A stretch of DNA of 53,937 nucleotides from Stentor coeruleus (GCA_001970955.1 MPUH01000445.1:1-53937), one strand, 5' to 3'; shown: positions 25,101 through 36,734, numbered from the stretch's first letter. Program-made: numbers and translations. Notes: generated by a model from the sequence alone, not told the origin.

Positions 25101-28100
25101 CCAGCAACTTTTTGGATTACTAACCCTTATAATTATATTATCGGCAATCATGCTGCAGGAAGTCAAAGCTATGGTTTCTGGTATTTCTTAGAAGAACATC
25201 CATCAGGTCCAAGTTCAACATCAACAGTATGGCCAGTGTATATGGAACTTGGGCAATTTTTAGATAATACAGCACATTCCGTATTCAAATATGGTTTAAG
25301 GATTTTCCATAAATTTTACCCAAGTTCAACACCTGGAAATCCTATTGTTGATTACTTAAAAGCTAATAAATGGGATGTACCTAATACCCCTGTAACTGCA
25401 ACTTTTGAAAGATTTACTGCTTGGAAATGTCAACGTGATGGGGCTATTGCTGAAGAAATTGGAGATGTCAGGTTTAAAGATTTTAAAATTGCTGATTGCA
25501 AAGTGGCTGGTATTGAAACGACATATACCAATTATACTGAGTGGTATAAAACTTCACGTATAGAAAATGCTTTGATTATTGGGAATTCTGGGAATGTACC
25601 TAATGATAATTATCAAGGTATTGGGATTATAACTTCACAAACTGATGGTTTGTTTATTGATGGGGCAAAATTCGTGAATTTTGCTGATGGGCAATATCCA
25701 ATTGGAGATGAATCACATTCAGCTAAAATACCTACTAGAGATACTGGTGCAAGAATTACTAAAGTTAAAGGACTTGGGTTTGAAAATTCACATAAGAAAA
25801 TACATTGGGAAATACCACAAACTGGGATTTTTGAAGTTATGGATGATAGTCTTACTGGAGAATTTGGGGTTTTTGTTGCTGCGTTTTGGCCTCATTTATT
25901 GACACCTGAATGTATTGATATGGTTAATGAGTATAATTCAATCGTGTGTAGTCCTGGACCTAAGATTAGGAGGGTAGCATTTTATGATCACTCGCCTGTA
26001 GAGATATTTAATATTATCAATGCTACTGTTGTGAGGATTTCTGGTGATCAATTACCAACTTATCAAGTTGTGAATAGTGATGGGACTGAAACTACAGAAA
26101 TTGCATGGAGTTCGATACCTATGCAACCTGGAGGGAAAAATAAATTCCCACATAAGGCTTGGGGGATACCATTCGTCACTGGGTATAAGTATCAGGTGCA
26201 TTGGGGACATACTCCAATAGACTGGACTCAATTGAAAATGGAACAAAGTACTTTTGAAGGATCAGAATGGGTGCATCTAGTCTTCAACTTCACCGACCAC
26301 CGAGAGAATTTCACTGCATTAAGGGGCTTAATCCCTTCAAATCTCGACCCTACATCTGTAGATTTTATCGATCCCCGTATTCTTCTTTACAAGCCAACAA
26401 CTATCGACCCAACAGATCCATCAGGAACATATACCTGGTCAAATACCTCCAGTTTAAAAGCTGTTGAAGTTCTTATAAATGGTATCCAAGGTAACGAAAA
26501 TCAATGGGGTGATATTATTGTAACTGCTTACAGATGTTATGGTACACATTGTTCAACTGTATCACAAACAGACAATACTCCAGTCAATGTTACTATAAAA
26601 TTCTGGAGTGATTCATCTATATGGCCTAATAGTATTCTTCCAACAGAAGGTTCATATATTGAAATCCCAAGAGATTGGCATTTATATTTAGATATAGATA
26701 CCCCAGTCCTTCAACAAATAGATATTAATGGTATTCTTGAGTTTAGTCCAAACATGTCTTGTTCATTAAACGCTCATTGGATTTTTGTTAGAGCAGGGTC
26801 AATAGTCAGTGGTTCATCAGAAAATCCAACGAAAAAAGCTTTTACACATAGTATTATTCTTTATGGAGGATCTAAAGATGACNGTCTTGTTCATTAAACG
26901 CTCATTGGATTTTTGTTAGAGCAGGGTCAATAGTCAGTGGTTCATTAGAAAATCCAACGAAAAAAGCTTTTACACATAGTATTATTCTTTATGGAGGATC
27001 TAAAGATGACTCATTTGCTTTTAACCCAGATGTTCAAGGAGGGAATAAAGTCCTTGTCGTCACTGGGAATTTATCTTTACATGGTTATCCTAAAGTTCCT
27101 AAAGCTTATTTAGAACAAAATGTTTACCCTGGCGACAATGTAATTTTTGTATCTGGTGTTGATTGGCAAATTGGTGATAAAATCGCTATTGCCCCATCAG
27201 GATTTGCCCCTAATGAAAATGAAGATTTTACTATAACTGATATAGAAGGAATTATAGCTGATTATGATCAAATAATAACAGGAACTATTGTAGAACCTAT
27301 TGATTTCTCAAATGATCCATTATGGCAAGAGAGGAATTCTGATAGAGCTTTTGGTAAAAGTCAACTTTATACTGATAATTTCTCCCCTGTAACTCAGGCT
27401 GTATCTTCTGGAATAACAAAAATTACTTTGAATAAGAATATAGAAAAATATCATTCAGGAGCTTCTATTGTTATTGACAGTAAAACTATCGAAATGAGAA
27501 CTGAAGTTGTTTTGCTTAATAGGAATGTTCAAATTAAAACTGAAGGAAATGGATGGCAATTTTCAGTAGTTGTCAATGACTTTTTAGATGAACTTGTAGA
27601 CCCTGCACCTATTTTTAGAACAGGACATGTAGATATAGACCATATTTCATTTTCTGACTGTTCACAAATGGACACAAATCTTGCATGTTTAAGGTTTGAA
27701 AACGTTGGCACAGTACCATCAATTGTCACAAACTCAGCTTTTGTTAATTCAAGTAGTTGGGTTATTTATATGAACAATGCTTCAAATATCGACTTTAGTT
27801 ATAACACTTTTTATGATATAAGATGGAGAGGTTTTGTAGCACAAAACATCCATAATGTCAACATTGATGAGAATATAATTATAAGATTATATGAAAGAGG
27901 TTATGTTCAAAGTATAAGAGATGCATCAGCAGGTTTTCATATTTGCAGTAGCGAACTTGCTGCAAACTGTTCATTTACTCTAACAAACAATGCTGTTGTA
28001 GGCTTTGATTTCGCAGGGTATATAGTTTCTGGAGGTGAATGCATAAACCCACTTAAAATCAATAAAGGCAATATGGTTCGTTCAGGTAATTATGGGTTTA

Positions 28101-30085
28101 TCATAACAAATAATGGAGCTTTTCCATGTGTAAAACTTGATAATCTAATTGTACATTTCTGTCAAGAAGGTATTGGATTCAAACTTACAAGCTATGAATT
28201 CGAATTATCCGGGCTTGAATTTGTTGAAAACCTTTTATCTATGAGCATGAGAACTGGGAGGTTTAGAGACTGGGTTCAAGTTCATGCTGAAGTTTCTCAA
28301 TCAATATTTATAGGAAAAACAATCCATTCATATTGTACTAATTGTAATGATATGGATTGTCTTGGTAGATATGGATATATTTTTGGTCATTCTGATATAA
28401 TGGTCAATGATATTACAATGGTAGCAAAAGTCAAAACACCTTTATATAAAGAGTTTGGGGAAAGTAACGTTTTAGGTGCCCATTATGCAAGTAATTTACA
28501 TTTTGCTAATTTTAACTATGAGAGTTTATGTATGAATAACAGTTATGCTATGACTTCAAATAAAATAGTATCTGATTACCCAATGCCTCAATTTATAAAA
28601 GGTATGAAATTCACAAATGTGAACTCTGAAAATAAAATTTATATATACGACCCTGATCCTAAATGGCTTAATGAAGAAGATTGTGTGAATTGGAACTGTA
28701 CTGGACCTTTAAATAATCTGGTTATAGACTTAGATGGAAGTCTTGTAGGGAATACTGGGGGTTATATCTTAGCTAATAACCCTGGAATAGCTAAAAAAGA
28801 TATATGCACTTTACATACAAATATGAATGCTTATTTATGTCAAAAAATACAAACTGATAATAATCAATATGTTATGCTACAATTTGAAAGCTTAGATAGC
28901 GACAATCGTACCAGAACTTTTTCTCCAATTAATATAACTTCATATGGAAATGCTTTTAATAGTATTATTGGGAATTATAGAAATGATATTGCAAATTTCA
29001 TGGATCATACTTGGGATGGGTTTTATACTGGGCATATTAGATGGTCTTTATTCCCTTCAGTAATATGGACAGGTGTTTATTATAATATATCAACTGCTGG
29101 TACTCCACCTAATAATTATCTTTTTAGTCTTAAAGCTACACAAGGTAAAGATTCACCAATTATTGTGGCGATGCATCAGCAAAACCCATCAACAGTACAA
29201 ATATATATTGATGGAAAACTTGTTGAACCATTGAAATATACAAATGGGATTGCTTCTGAATGCAATTTTGATGATGCACATGGGACTAATAGATGGTTTT
29301 ATGAAGAAAATACTATACAATTTGTTATGAGAAATGAAGTACCTATTGAAGTTAGGAAAATTAGCTCAGTGAAAATTAATATGGAAATTGATATGACTAT
29401 TGATGACTTTTTTGCTAATGATGGCGCTACTTCTTTTCTTGATAGGTTTGCTGCTGTATTAAGCATACCACCATGGAGGATTAGAATAGTCAATGTTCGT
29501 CAAGGATCTATTATTTTAGATATTGAAATTATTCCAGAGACTACAGATGATATACAAAATCTTAATAGTATAGAGACTAATTTGAATCAAATTATTTCAT
29601 CTGGAACATTAGGAGATTTGCTTGAAGTTTCTATATTGAAAATTGATGTTAAAGTTGATAAGGTAACTGATGTTACTACAGATGATTCAGGTAGTGGAGA
29701 TAATGGAAATGATAGTAATGATGATAATAATGATGACAATAATGATGATGATAATGGCGATGATGATGGAGGAAAAGATAGTGGTAAAGATCCCAATGGT
29801 GAAAATAATGAACATCATGGTAAAAAATCTGGGCATTTTGATGTTGTGATTGAAGATTGGATTGTTGCTATTTTTGCTGGGGGAATATTTGTAGCTATTG
29901 TTATTAGTGGGATGATATTGTATAAGAAAAATTATAATCACACTGTGTCACTTAAAGAGGTGCTGCCTTCTAATAGTTTGAGTCCTGGAGAAAGTATATT
30001 GGAAGGTAAAAGCGCTTGGGTTGAAGAAGAGCAATCGCCTAAAAAACTTGTTACTGAAGAGTTTAAGAGTTTTTCATTAAGATAG
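19110..30085 (+). CDS. PKHD1L1-like: giant PKHD1L1/fibrocystin-L-like receptor
   Basis: Removing the N at 26883 and one 127-bp copy gives one intronless frame of 3,615 aa. Order seen: signal peptide (1-18); IPT/TIG-like domains; a PA14 domain at ~290-445 (FGLFIAPVDGDYKFYISSDD); six to eight more IPT domains at ~800-1400 (INPISGSINGGTLLTITGKGF is typical); an F5/8-type C-like domain at ~1405-1530; another IPT at ~1568-1650; a first G8 domain at ~1658-1812 (WGGEVPPRQGESVYIPPG); parallel beta-helix repeats (GRYPLHFHMIG, NNMGHAYFIEDGIE); a second G8 at ~2497-2660; a second beta-helix region; an Asp/Asn linker; one TM at ~3537-3563; and a ~50-aa tail. This matches vertebrate PKHD1L1 (about 4,200 aa), known as a large stereociliary and immune-cell surface protein. 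A cell-coat or ciliary-surface role is inferred. The PbH1/G8 part is related to TMEM2/CEMIP. Confidence 0.9.
26756..27010. repeat. 127-bp duplication around N (assembly join)
   Basis: Bases 26756-26882 recur at 26884-27010. They differ at one base (C at 26818, T at 26946), which would change Ser to Leu in the second G8 domain. This suggests two alleles joined end to end. Confidence 0.9.
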
Positions 30086-30300
30086 ATTATAGTTATTAAT
30101 AAATCTTACTAGTTAGTCCAAGTTATGATTTTCTACTTTTTAAGGATATGAATTAAAAATATAAAATTGTATTCCTTTTATCTGTTTAAAGTTTACAAAA
30201 AAATTAAGTTTTTATAATGTTTTTAGCAATATCTTATTTCAAGAATATTATATCATAAGTACTTAAATTCGAGAACTTAAGTTAGAAAACTCTTAATAAA

Positions 30301-31358
30301 ATGGAAGATTTAACTTGTCCACTTTGCCTTAAAGTCTTTCTTGATCCTATTTCAATACCATGTGGTCACACATTTTGCCATATCTGTGCAAAAAAAGCAT
30401 ACAAGAAAACCCGTAAATGTCCTATTTGTCGTGTTACCTTTTCTCTTAATCAATCTCCAGGTATAACTCATATGCTAAAATCTTATATAGAAAAGCATTT
30501 CCCTGAAGAAATATCTCAAAGACGTATTGAAGAACAAGAAGATTTAAATTCTTTAAGCCCTGATATTATTCCTGTATTATTCCTATCTAATTTCGTCATG
30601 TTCCCAGGGGCAACAATTGTCCTTCAGCTTTTTGAACCAAGATACATTATGATGTTAGAAATGATTATGGCTGGAGACAAGACTTTTGGTATTATATCTA
30701 ATTTTTTCGGACAGTACATAGGATTTACTGTTGAAATTATATCAGAAATAGAACATGGGAGGGTTAGAATTATTAGTGGACATACTAAACACAGATTATC
30801 ATTAACAACGATAAGTCCTTATGATGATCAGAGTATAAAAGTTAATCTTAGTCAAATAGGTCCACAACAATATAATACTCAAATATTATGGGTATGTGAT
30901 AAGGTTTATATACAGGATATTCAAGAAGAATCTAATAGCAATCTAGAAAATTCGCTTATAGAATTCACGGATTCATGCATAAATTCTTTAGGTAGAATGG
31001 ACTTTGAAGTTGTTAGAAGAAGTTTTTCAAGGCAAGACCTTAGCTTTTTTATGATAAATGTTTTGAGACTGGAAACAGATATGATTTTACAAGCATTTGT
31101 CTGTGAGTCTTACAATCAAAGATTGGAAATAATTCAAAGTTATGTGAGAAATAAACGCCCTTCGCGAATGCTTGTAAAAGTTAATAGGGATATGCCGGTT
31201 AAAAGTAAGATAAGTTATGTGATTATTGCNCTTTTAATTTTTAATACTTTATTTTTTTAAATTATAATCAATATAAGTTTAAAAAGGTTAAAAGTAAGAT
31301 AAGTTATGTGATTATTGCAGTAGGCTTACTTATCATTTACTTTGCTAGAAATAATTGA
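30301..31358 (+). CDS. RING-LON protein with C-terminal membrane anchor
   Basis: The assembled frame appears to end in nonsense after the N at 31230. Joining 30301-31229 to 31319-31358, that is skipping the N, a 55-nt insert and the second 33-nt copy, gives 322 aa ending in TGA. Residues 6-45 are a C3HC4 RING finger (CPLCLKVF, CGHTFCHIC, CPICR). Residues ~90-280 form a LON substrate-binding domain (IPVLFLSNFVMFPGATIVLQLFEPRY split here as PVLFLSNFVMFPG and LFEPRYIMMLE). This is the LONRF combination, so an E3 ubiquitin ligase is inferred. The repaired C-terminus is a hydrophobic tail (SYVIIAVGLLIIYFARNN), which would make it a tail-anchored protein; that is not typical of LONRF. The ATG at 30301 has the local aataaaATG context. 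Confidence 0.8.
31197..31318. repeat. 33-bp duplication with N and 55-nt insert (assembly join)
   Basis: Bases 31197-31229 recur exactly at 31286-31318. Between them are the N (31230) and 55 bases of AT-rich sequence with no counterpart. It differs from the other joins by carrying this extra segment, which may be an untrimmed contig end or a real allelic insertion. Confidence 0.75.
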
Positions 31359-31611
31359 AAACTATTTTTAATATAGTTTAATTATGTTAGTTTTTTTAAA
31401 AATTATCTTTTTCAGTTTTGAATTTTTTCCCATCTTAAAATCATGTCATTCAATAATAAGACTATTCCTATCATCAACACTATCTTTTATTTCCCAATCC
31501 CCACAGACCCTTTCCTTTTTATAATATCAGAATCAACATCAAAATACCATCACATTTTGTTTTCAAACATAAAAAAGTCTTAAATCCATAACAAAAAAAA
31601 AAACTATTACT

Positions 31612-32955
31612 CTAAATCTGCTTCTTAAACTTAACTAGCTCAGTAAGAATCCTATGTAAAATAGCTTTAGCGTCATTTTCTCCCCCATACCCAAACTTAA
31701 GTCTTTCAATCTGTTGAGTAACTCCAAGTATATCCCCACATTCTCTTATATAATATTCCACATCTTCATCAGTATATTTATTAGTCAATTGGTCAAGTCT
31801 AACTTTTTCACTAGCAAACTCTTCATCCAAGTCAAACATTTCCAAATTCGGTAACTGTGGCTCCTTTAAATTAGGTGGGAAAACTGCAGGCATCAAACTT
31901 GGTAATGGGGTTTCAAATTGTGGAGGTATCAAGGTCAAAGCTTCTTGTTTAACCCCCATCTGCGAATAAAATTTAACTGCTTCTGGTACCAAATCAGTGT
32001 CAAACTTAAACATATCCGTATGAAACAAACTTCTAAAATTACTTGCCATATCTTCAGAAGTCTGTAAACAAGACTTTAACTGTTCAGACATTGACCCAAT
32101 ATCAGGTATCATTGTATACTCTTGTAAATCATTATCTTCCTCAAGTCCTAAATCTAAATCTACATCATATGTCAAAAGCCATCTAAAAAGTATATTTTGT
32201 AGTTTAGCATTCTCTTCTTTATCTATAAAATCATCACAAAACATTAAATAAGACCCAAGAACCATAAGCCTACCTTTACGTGCTTTAGATGTAAAAATTG
32301 CCCCTATAGGTCGATTTAAAGGACAAGACAATGGCCCACTTGACAACAAAGGAATCCCAGGTTTTTGAACATTTAAACTACAACCATAAGGGTATATAAA
32401 CTGAATTCCCCCATGTTCATCAGAAAAGTCCATACCATCATCCTTCAGCAAATGCGATACAAGATTTGATGACCCTCCACCGGCCGTTTTTTTCGACTTC
32501 CCTCTAGCTATATTTGAGATTTCTTTATTTATAATCCCATTTGCAATGCAACACTCTTTTGGATGAAAATACTTCCTATTAAACACTGTTCGGATCACTG
32601 AGTCATTATTAGCAAATATCCCAAACTGTTCTAAAAGGTAGTTAAGATTTGTTTTTAACTTGCTTTCTCCACCTTCTGATAACATAACAAGAACATTCCC
32701 CCCACCTTGTATATATAATTTAAGTGCATCAAACTCTTCTTTGCTAAACATTTCTCTTGGCGCAGAGATAATTACAAGAACAGCATCTCCAAGTCTTTCT
32801 AAAGTTATTGTATCTCTATTGCTTGTGATTGTAAATTTCTTATCACGTGAAAGGATTTCCACAAGCTTACTTAGTCCAGACTGTGGAGTTGATGCTTCTT
32901 TTTTGCTAACATCAAAAACTATCAACCCTTTCTGAAGATTTTCCTTGTTTGCCAT
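31612..32955 (-). CDS. IFT52: intraflagellar transport protein IFT52
   Basis: The 447 aa are a full-length IFT52 (human ~437 aa), the core IFT-B1 subunit that binds IFT88, IFT70 and IFT46 and is needed to build cilia. The N-terminal GIFT domain (~1-260) shows the family marks SAPREMFSKEEFDALKLYI, GGNVLVMLSEGGESKL, RKYFHPKECCIANGIINKEI, FIYPYGCSLNVQKP, PLNRPIGAIF and GSYLMFCDDFIDKEENAK. The C-terminal part has PPQFETPLPSLMPAVFPP, LEMFDLDEEFASEKVRL and YYIRECGDILGV, as in animal and algal IFT52. There is no intron. It is head-to-head with the ankyrin-DHHC gene across 154 bp. The C-terminus lies 253 bp from the convergent RING-LON gene. Confidence 0.97.
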   Translation of the reverse strand: MANKENLQKGLIVFDVSKKEASTPQSGLSKLVEILSRDKKFTITSNRDTITLERLGDAVLVIISAPREMFSKEEFDALKLYIQGGGNVLVMLSEGGESKLKTNLNYLLEQFGIFANNDSVIRTVFNRKYFHPKECCIANGIINKEISNIARGKSKKTAGGGSSNLVSHLLKDDGMDFSDEHGGIQFIYPYGCSLNVQKPGIPLLSSGPLSCPLNRPIGAIFTSKARKGRLMVLGSYLMFCDDFIDKEENAKLQNILFRWLLTYDVDLDLGLEEDNDLQEYTMIPDIGSMSEQLKSCLQTSEDMASNFRSLFHTDMFKFDTDLVPEAVKFYSQMGVKQEALTLIPPQFETPLPSLMPAVFPPNLKEPQLPNLEMFDLDEEFASEKVRLDQLTNKYTDEDVEYYIRECGDILGVTQQIERLKFGYGGENDAKAILHRILTELVKFKKQI

Positions 32956-33109
32956 ATTTAAATTATCTTGAGTACTTAGCTGAGATTCAGTCTGGTCTTT
33001 TTTTGTTTAGGTTTTTCTATATGTTTGTAAGATGTTTAATGGGTTTTATATTAGAATAAGCATTTTATATATAAAAAGTTAAGGTAATAGATATACAACT
33101 GGTGATAAA
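32956..33109. promoter_or_regulatory. bidirectional promoter, IFT52 / ankyrin-DHHC
   Basis: Only 154 bp separate the two start codons. The sequence is AT-rich with a TATATATAA-like stretch near 33066 on the plus strand. Both promoters and 5' UTRs must fit here. Confidence 0.6.
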
Positions 33110-34888
33110 ATGGAAATTGGACATGATGTGAAAGCTTCTTTAAGTATTTATATGCAAACTAATGATGTGATTGGGTTTACATACACATTGAAAAATACTA
33201 AAGTTTCTTTGACTTCACTTTATGAACCTAGTGGGTCAAATATTTTTCATGATATTGCCGATTGTGTATCTAGAGAAACTAGTCTTCTTCAATATTTGGA
33301 AATTTTAGTTTCTGAGTTTAATGATAGGTATTTTGATGAAGCACCTGAGTTGATTAAGAATATGCTAAATGCTCCAGCAGGAAGGGAAATGTACACGCCA
33401 CTTATGTTTGCGGTTAAAAGGAATAGGAGAGTAATTTGTAAATAGAAACTTTTGAAAGAATTTGTCCAGCTTGGGGGAAATTATCATTTAAAAGACCTGA
33501 TGGGGCAAACTTTAGTACATATTGCTGCGGCTAATGGGTATGAAGGTATTTTGGTTTATTTGTGTGCGGTTTTGATAATGCCATGTGATGAAACTGAGAT
33601 GAACAGTAGAACTCCGCTACACTTATCAGCTTTAGAAAACCAGCCTAGTACAGGGATGCTTCTAATATCAATGTCAGACAACCTCGACCAGCAAGACGCT
33701 GAAGGTTTTACAGCTTTGCATTTATCTGCATTGTCACAGTGTTATAAAATGGTAAGAAACCTTCTTATAATGGGTGCTAGCAAAGACATAACCGATTTCA
33801 AAAACCAAAAGCCTTTAGACATAGCTTTAAGCCGTTCAGACATGCCAATAATAAAACTCTTAGTAATTCCTATATAGAAAAGTCGAAGTTGTTGTAGCTA
33901 TTTAAACCCATTTCATCAATCTATAGGTCCAGTTTCAAGCAGTTATAAAAAAATGGTAATATTTATGCTTGCTTCACTTTTCAGAGCAGGAGTTATTGTT
34001 TGTTATATTCTACCTCGTATGAATATTTATATATTAGGAACGTCAATTGGGTTGTTTTTTATATCAAGTTTAGGGTTTTTTATATGTGCTGCAAAAAACC
34101 CTGGATNTAGAGCAGGAATTATTGTTTGTTATATTCTACCTCGTATGAATATTTATATATTAGGAACATCAATTGGGTTGTTTTTTATATCAAGTTTAGG
34201 GTTTTTTATATGTGCTGCAAAAAACCCTGGATATACTAAAAAGATTAAAGCTATTTCACTTATTGAATTATATGAAACTTATAGACATGAATATATATGT
34301 GTATATTGCGAAATAAGAAAGCCAAGACATGCTCGGCATTGCCATTATTGTAAAAGATGTGTGAAAGTATTTAATATTTAGGAATTCGATCATCATTGTC
34401 CATGGATTAACAATTGTGTTGGAAGAAATAATCATTTTTGGTTTATGGTTTTTTTAACTTTCAGCATATTTGATTACACTTTTCAAGGAGCTGTTGGAGT
34501 ATTAGATTACTTGGGTATATTGAAGGAAGAAGAATTTCTGTTGAGTATTATGGAGATACCAGAGTGGAAAAGGTATGTTAGCTTGGCAATTGCTGGTGTT
34601 AGTGTTGTGTTTTTATTACTTGTTCTACCGATATGGATCATACAGATTATAAATATTATAAAATCTCCAAAAAGGCCAAGATCTGAAAGTAAACCTTTAG
34701 TACGTCACAATACCGGATCATTTGGTGAACTTTCAGATACAGGGTCTATGCTTTTGATGCCTTCTTCTGAATGGAATCCTTCAGCGTTTCAAAATCCAAG
34801 TAGTTTTCTCTTACATAAAGACGATGACGAAGGAGAAAGCTGTTGTTCTCCACGCCAGACCAAAGAATCTTCAAATGAAAATCCTTAA
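33110..34888 (+). CDS. ankyrin-repeat DHHC palmitoyltransferase
   Basis: The model uses exons 33110-33430, 33446-33862, 33878-34366 and 34382-34888, with one 124-bp assembly copy plus N removed from the third, for 535 aa. Introns are GTAATTTGTAAATAG, GTAATTCCTATATAG and GTATTTAATATTTAG. Residues ~95-250 carry ankyrin repeats ([46 protein letters not shown]). Two membrane segments follow. The Cys-rich DHHC domain is [19 protein letters not shown]..., and the last intron splits it just before [16 protein letters not shown]. Two more TMs and a Ser/Pro-rich cytosolic tail complete it. All zinc ligands and the catalytic DHHC Cys are present, so it should be an active S-acyltransferase of the ZDHHC13/17 (HIP14) type, acting at Golgi or vesicle membranes. 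Confidence 0.9.
33983..34232. repeat. 124-bp duplication around N (assembly join)
   Basis: Bases 33983-34106 recur at 34109-34232 around the N at 34107. Two substitutions separate the copies (33992 G vs 34118 A, Val to Ile; 34042 G vs 34168 A, silent). Probable allelic contig ends. Confidence 0.9.
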
Positions 34889-34994
34889 ACACTCTTAAGG
34901 ACAATTCAACATATCTTGCAAGTCACAATTTAACATTAAAATACATTTCTTAAAATTATTTTTTTTAGCACCCAAATAATATAATAAAATCATC

Positions 34995-36734
34995 ATGGAG
35001 ACTATGGAAAATCTTCATACAATACCTTATGGAACTTTTCTTGGATCATATCAAAACACACCTGCTTACTCAAATGAAACTATATCAACATTTACAGGTG
35101 AAGAAAATATCATCAATCAAACTTTTACAGGTTTAAAATATTTATCTTTAGAATACCTTAGAAGATGGCTTTTAAATAAAAATATTTGGTTTCATAGTGT
35201 GAGAACAGCAGTACAAGTTTGGGATATAAAATATTTAAATCATAAAATTGATGAGTATCCAATTGTAATTAAAAGAAATGCTAATGGTCAGAATAAATGT
35301 CCTAAGAAAAATACGATTATAGTATGGAATTATTCTGATGAACTTTTTATGGGACATGTTGGGGTGATAACAGAAGTTGATGAAAAGGAAGGATGGGTAA
35401 GAATAGCTGAACAAAATTATGAGAATCAGATTTGGAATGGGAATTTCGCTAGGGAGTTGCCTTTAGTTATGGAAAATGGGATGTTTTGGATCAGGGATAA
35501 AAATGAGATTTTGGGGTGGATGGATTTTGATGCTGATAACCAGGTTGATTTAGATGAGGTTTATTGGATATGTAGACCATTAACGAAAATTGATAAGAAT
35601 CAAGTAGAAGAAATTAACTGGGATATGGAAAATTTTATTGAAAAAGCTTTTGTTGAAGCTTATGGATATGGAAACTCTAGCCTTATTCAAGATTGTTATA
35701 AAATTCAAGGACATTTAGCTTTTCAGGTCCATTGCGCTAGTTTAGAAATTGGATATTTGTTGCTTAAAGCTACAGATTTTGTTATGAATAATGATGAGTT
35801 GCTAGGAAAATTCGCCCCTAAATGTTTATGGGAAAAAGTTAGAAAATCATGGCAGGAGTATTGGTATAGTAATGGTAAATGTATAGCAGGAAGATTAAAC
35901 TTTGGTATTGTTGGAAGGTTTTTAAAATACCTAAATTTCGAGGGTAATTCTCTTATAGGAATATATGAAGCTATTGAGATACAAGAGAAACTAGGAAAAT
36001 ATTTAGATAATGAAGGGAAATCCCCTGGAGAACTTATGAAAAAAGCACTTATTTTTCAATTGAAAGAATGTTTACAGGGATTTATCCATATATCTCATCC
36101 TAATACAAGTAAACCTAAATATACCGCATTGTATTTGAAATCATTACTTGATGAAATTGGTATAAGTAACAAAATTATTATTGGAAATGAGTTTAAAATT
36201 AATGAACAAGGATGCTTTATAGATTATGATATGATGGAAATAACAAATATTTTATCTTTATGGGAATGGGAAGATATTTTAGATGATTATGGAAAAGTTA
36301 GTCAGAATGGGGAAATGAAAATAAGTGATTTAATGATTAATGATAATATCAATGTACTTGATCCTTTATGGAAAATTGTTACTGGTAATAAAGCGATAAA
36401 TGCTGTGCTTTATGAACTTTTTCCTTTGCAGATGTATTTGTTAGAAACAAAATGGAATATTGAAGAAGGTGGGAAAAAGTATGAAGAAGTTTTTTTTAGA
36501 GACTGGAGTAAAGAGGAACAAAAATCAAAGATTTTTGTCGAAAACTACGTTTTTGATGAGAATTTGGCTGTTTGCTCATGGACATTAGGGAACAGAAATA
36601 CAGGATTTTATCTTAAAAGATTATATGAANTTTGCTCATGGACATTAGGGAACAGAAATACAGGATTTTATCTTAAAAGATTATATGAAGAGTCTGAAAT
36701 ATTCCCATTAGTATTGGCCAGAGTAATAGATTAA
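34995..36734 (+). CDS. degenerate glutathionylspermidine synthetase/amidase-like protein
   Basis: Skipping one 59-bp copy and the N at 36630 gives 559 aa. The two-domain layout matches bifunctional GspSA: an N-terminal CHAP amidase and a C-terminal ATP-grasp-like synthetase. The amidase core is recognisable (LEYLRRWL, MGHVGVITEV, VRIAEQN), but the catalytic Cys position is Ser51, while His121 and Glu139 remain. In the synthetase, LWEKVRKSWQ, GRLNF and DPLWKIVTGNKAINAVLYELFP match the family. However, the acidic/Asn metal-ATP segment (family EYNADSASC) reads NFEGNSLIG, and the Gly-rich lid loop (family AGRCGSNI) is absent by shortening at ~490-518. I recalled the E. coli enzyme for this comparison. 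A pseudoenzyme, or an enzyme with changed chemistry, is inferred. Frame and codon use look intact, so it is not a pseudogene. Confidence 0.8.
   Translation: METMENLHTIPYGTFLGSYQNTPAYSNETISTFTGEENIINQTFTGLKYLSLEYLRRWLLNKNIWFHSVRTAVQVWDIKYLNHKIDEYPIVIKRNANGQNKCPKKNTIIVWNYSDELFMGHVGVITEVDEKEGWVRIAEQNYENQIWNGNFARELPLVMENGMFWIRDKNEILGWMDFDADNQVDLDEVYWICRPLTKIDKNQVEEINWDMENFIEKAFVEAYGYGNSSLIQDCYKIQGHLAFQVHCASLEIGYLLLKATDFVMNNDELLGKFAPKCLWEKVRKSWQEYWYSNGKCIAGRLNFGIVGRFLKYLNFEGNSLIGIYEAIEIQEKLGKYLDNEGKSPGELMKKALIFQLKECLQGFIHISHPNTSKPKYTALYLKSLLDEIGISNKIIIGNEFKINEQGCFIDYDMMEITNILSLWEWEDILDDYGKVSQNGEMKISDLMINDNINVLDPLWKIVTGNKAINAVLYELFPLQMYLLETKWNIEEGGKKYEEVFFRDWSKEEQKSKIFVENYVFDENLAVCSWTLGNRNTGFYLKRLYEXCSWTLGNRNTGFYLKRLYEESEIFPLVLARVID
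36571..36689. repeat. 59-bp exact duplication around N (assembly join)
   Basis: Bases 36571-36629 recur exactly at 36631-36689 around the N at 36630. It keeps the reading frame (59+1), so it silently adds 20 residues to the translated gene. Confidence 0.92.

Noticed and set aside
29587..29941. Ser/Leu and Ile-repeat minus-strand frames
   Set aside because: They mirror the Asp/Asn-rich linker of the fibrocystin-like protein.
33431..34381. Possible reassigned stop codons (TAG inside the DHHC gene)
   Set aside because: Each in-frame TAG lies in a 15-nt intron; splicing restores conserved motifs, and genes such as PSMA4 end with TAG.
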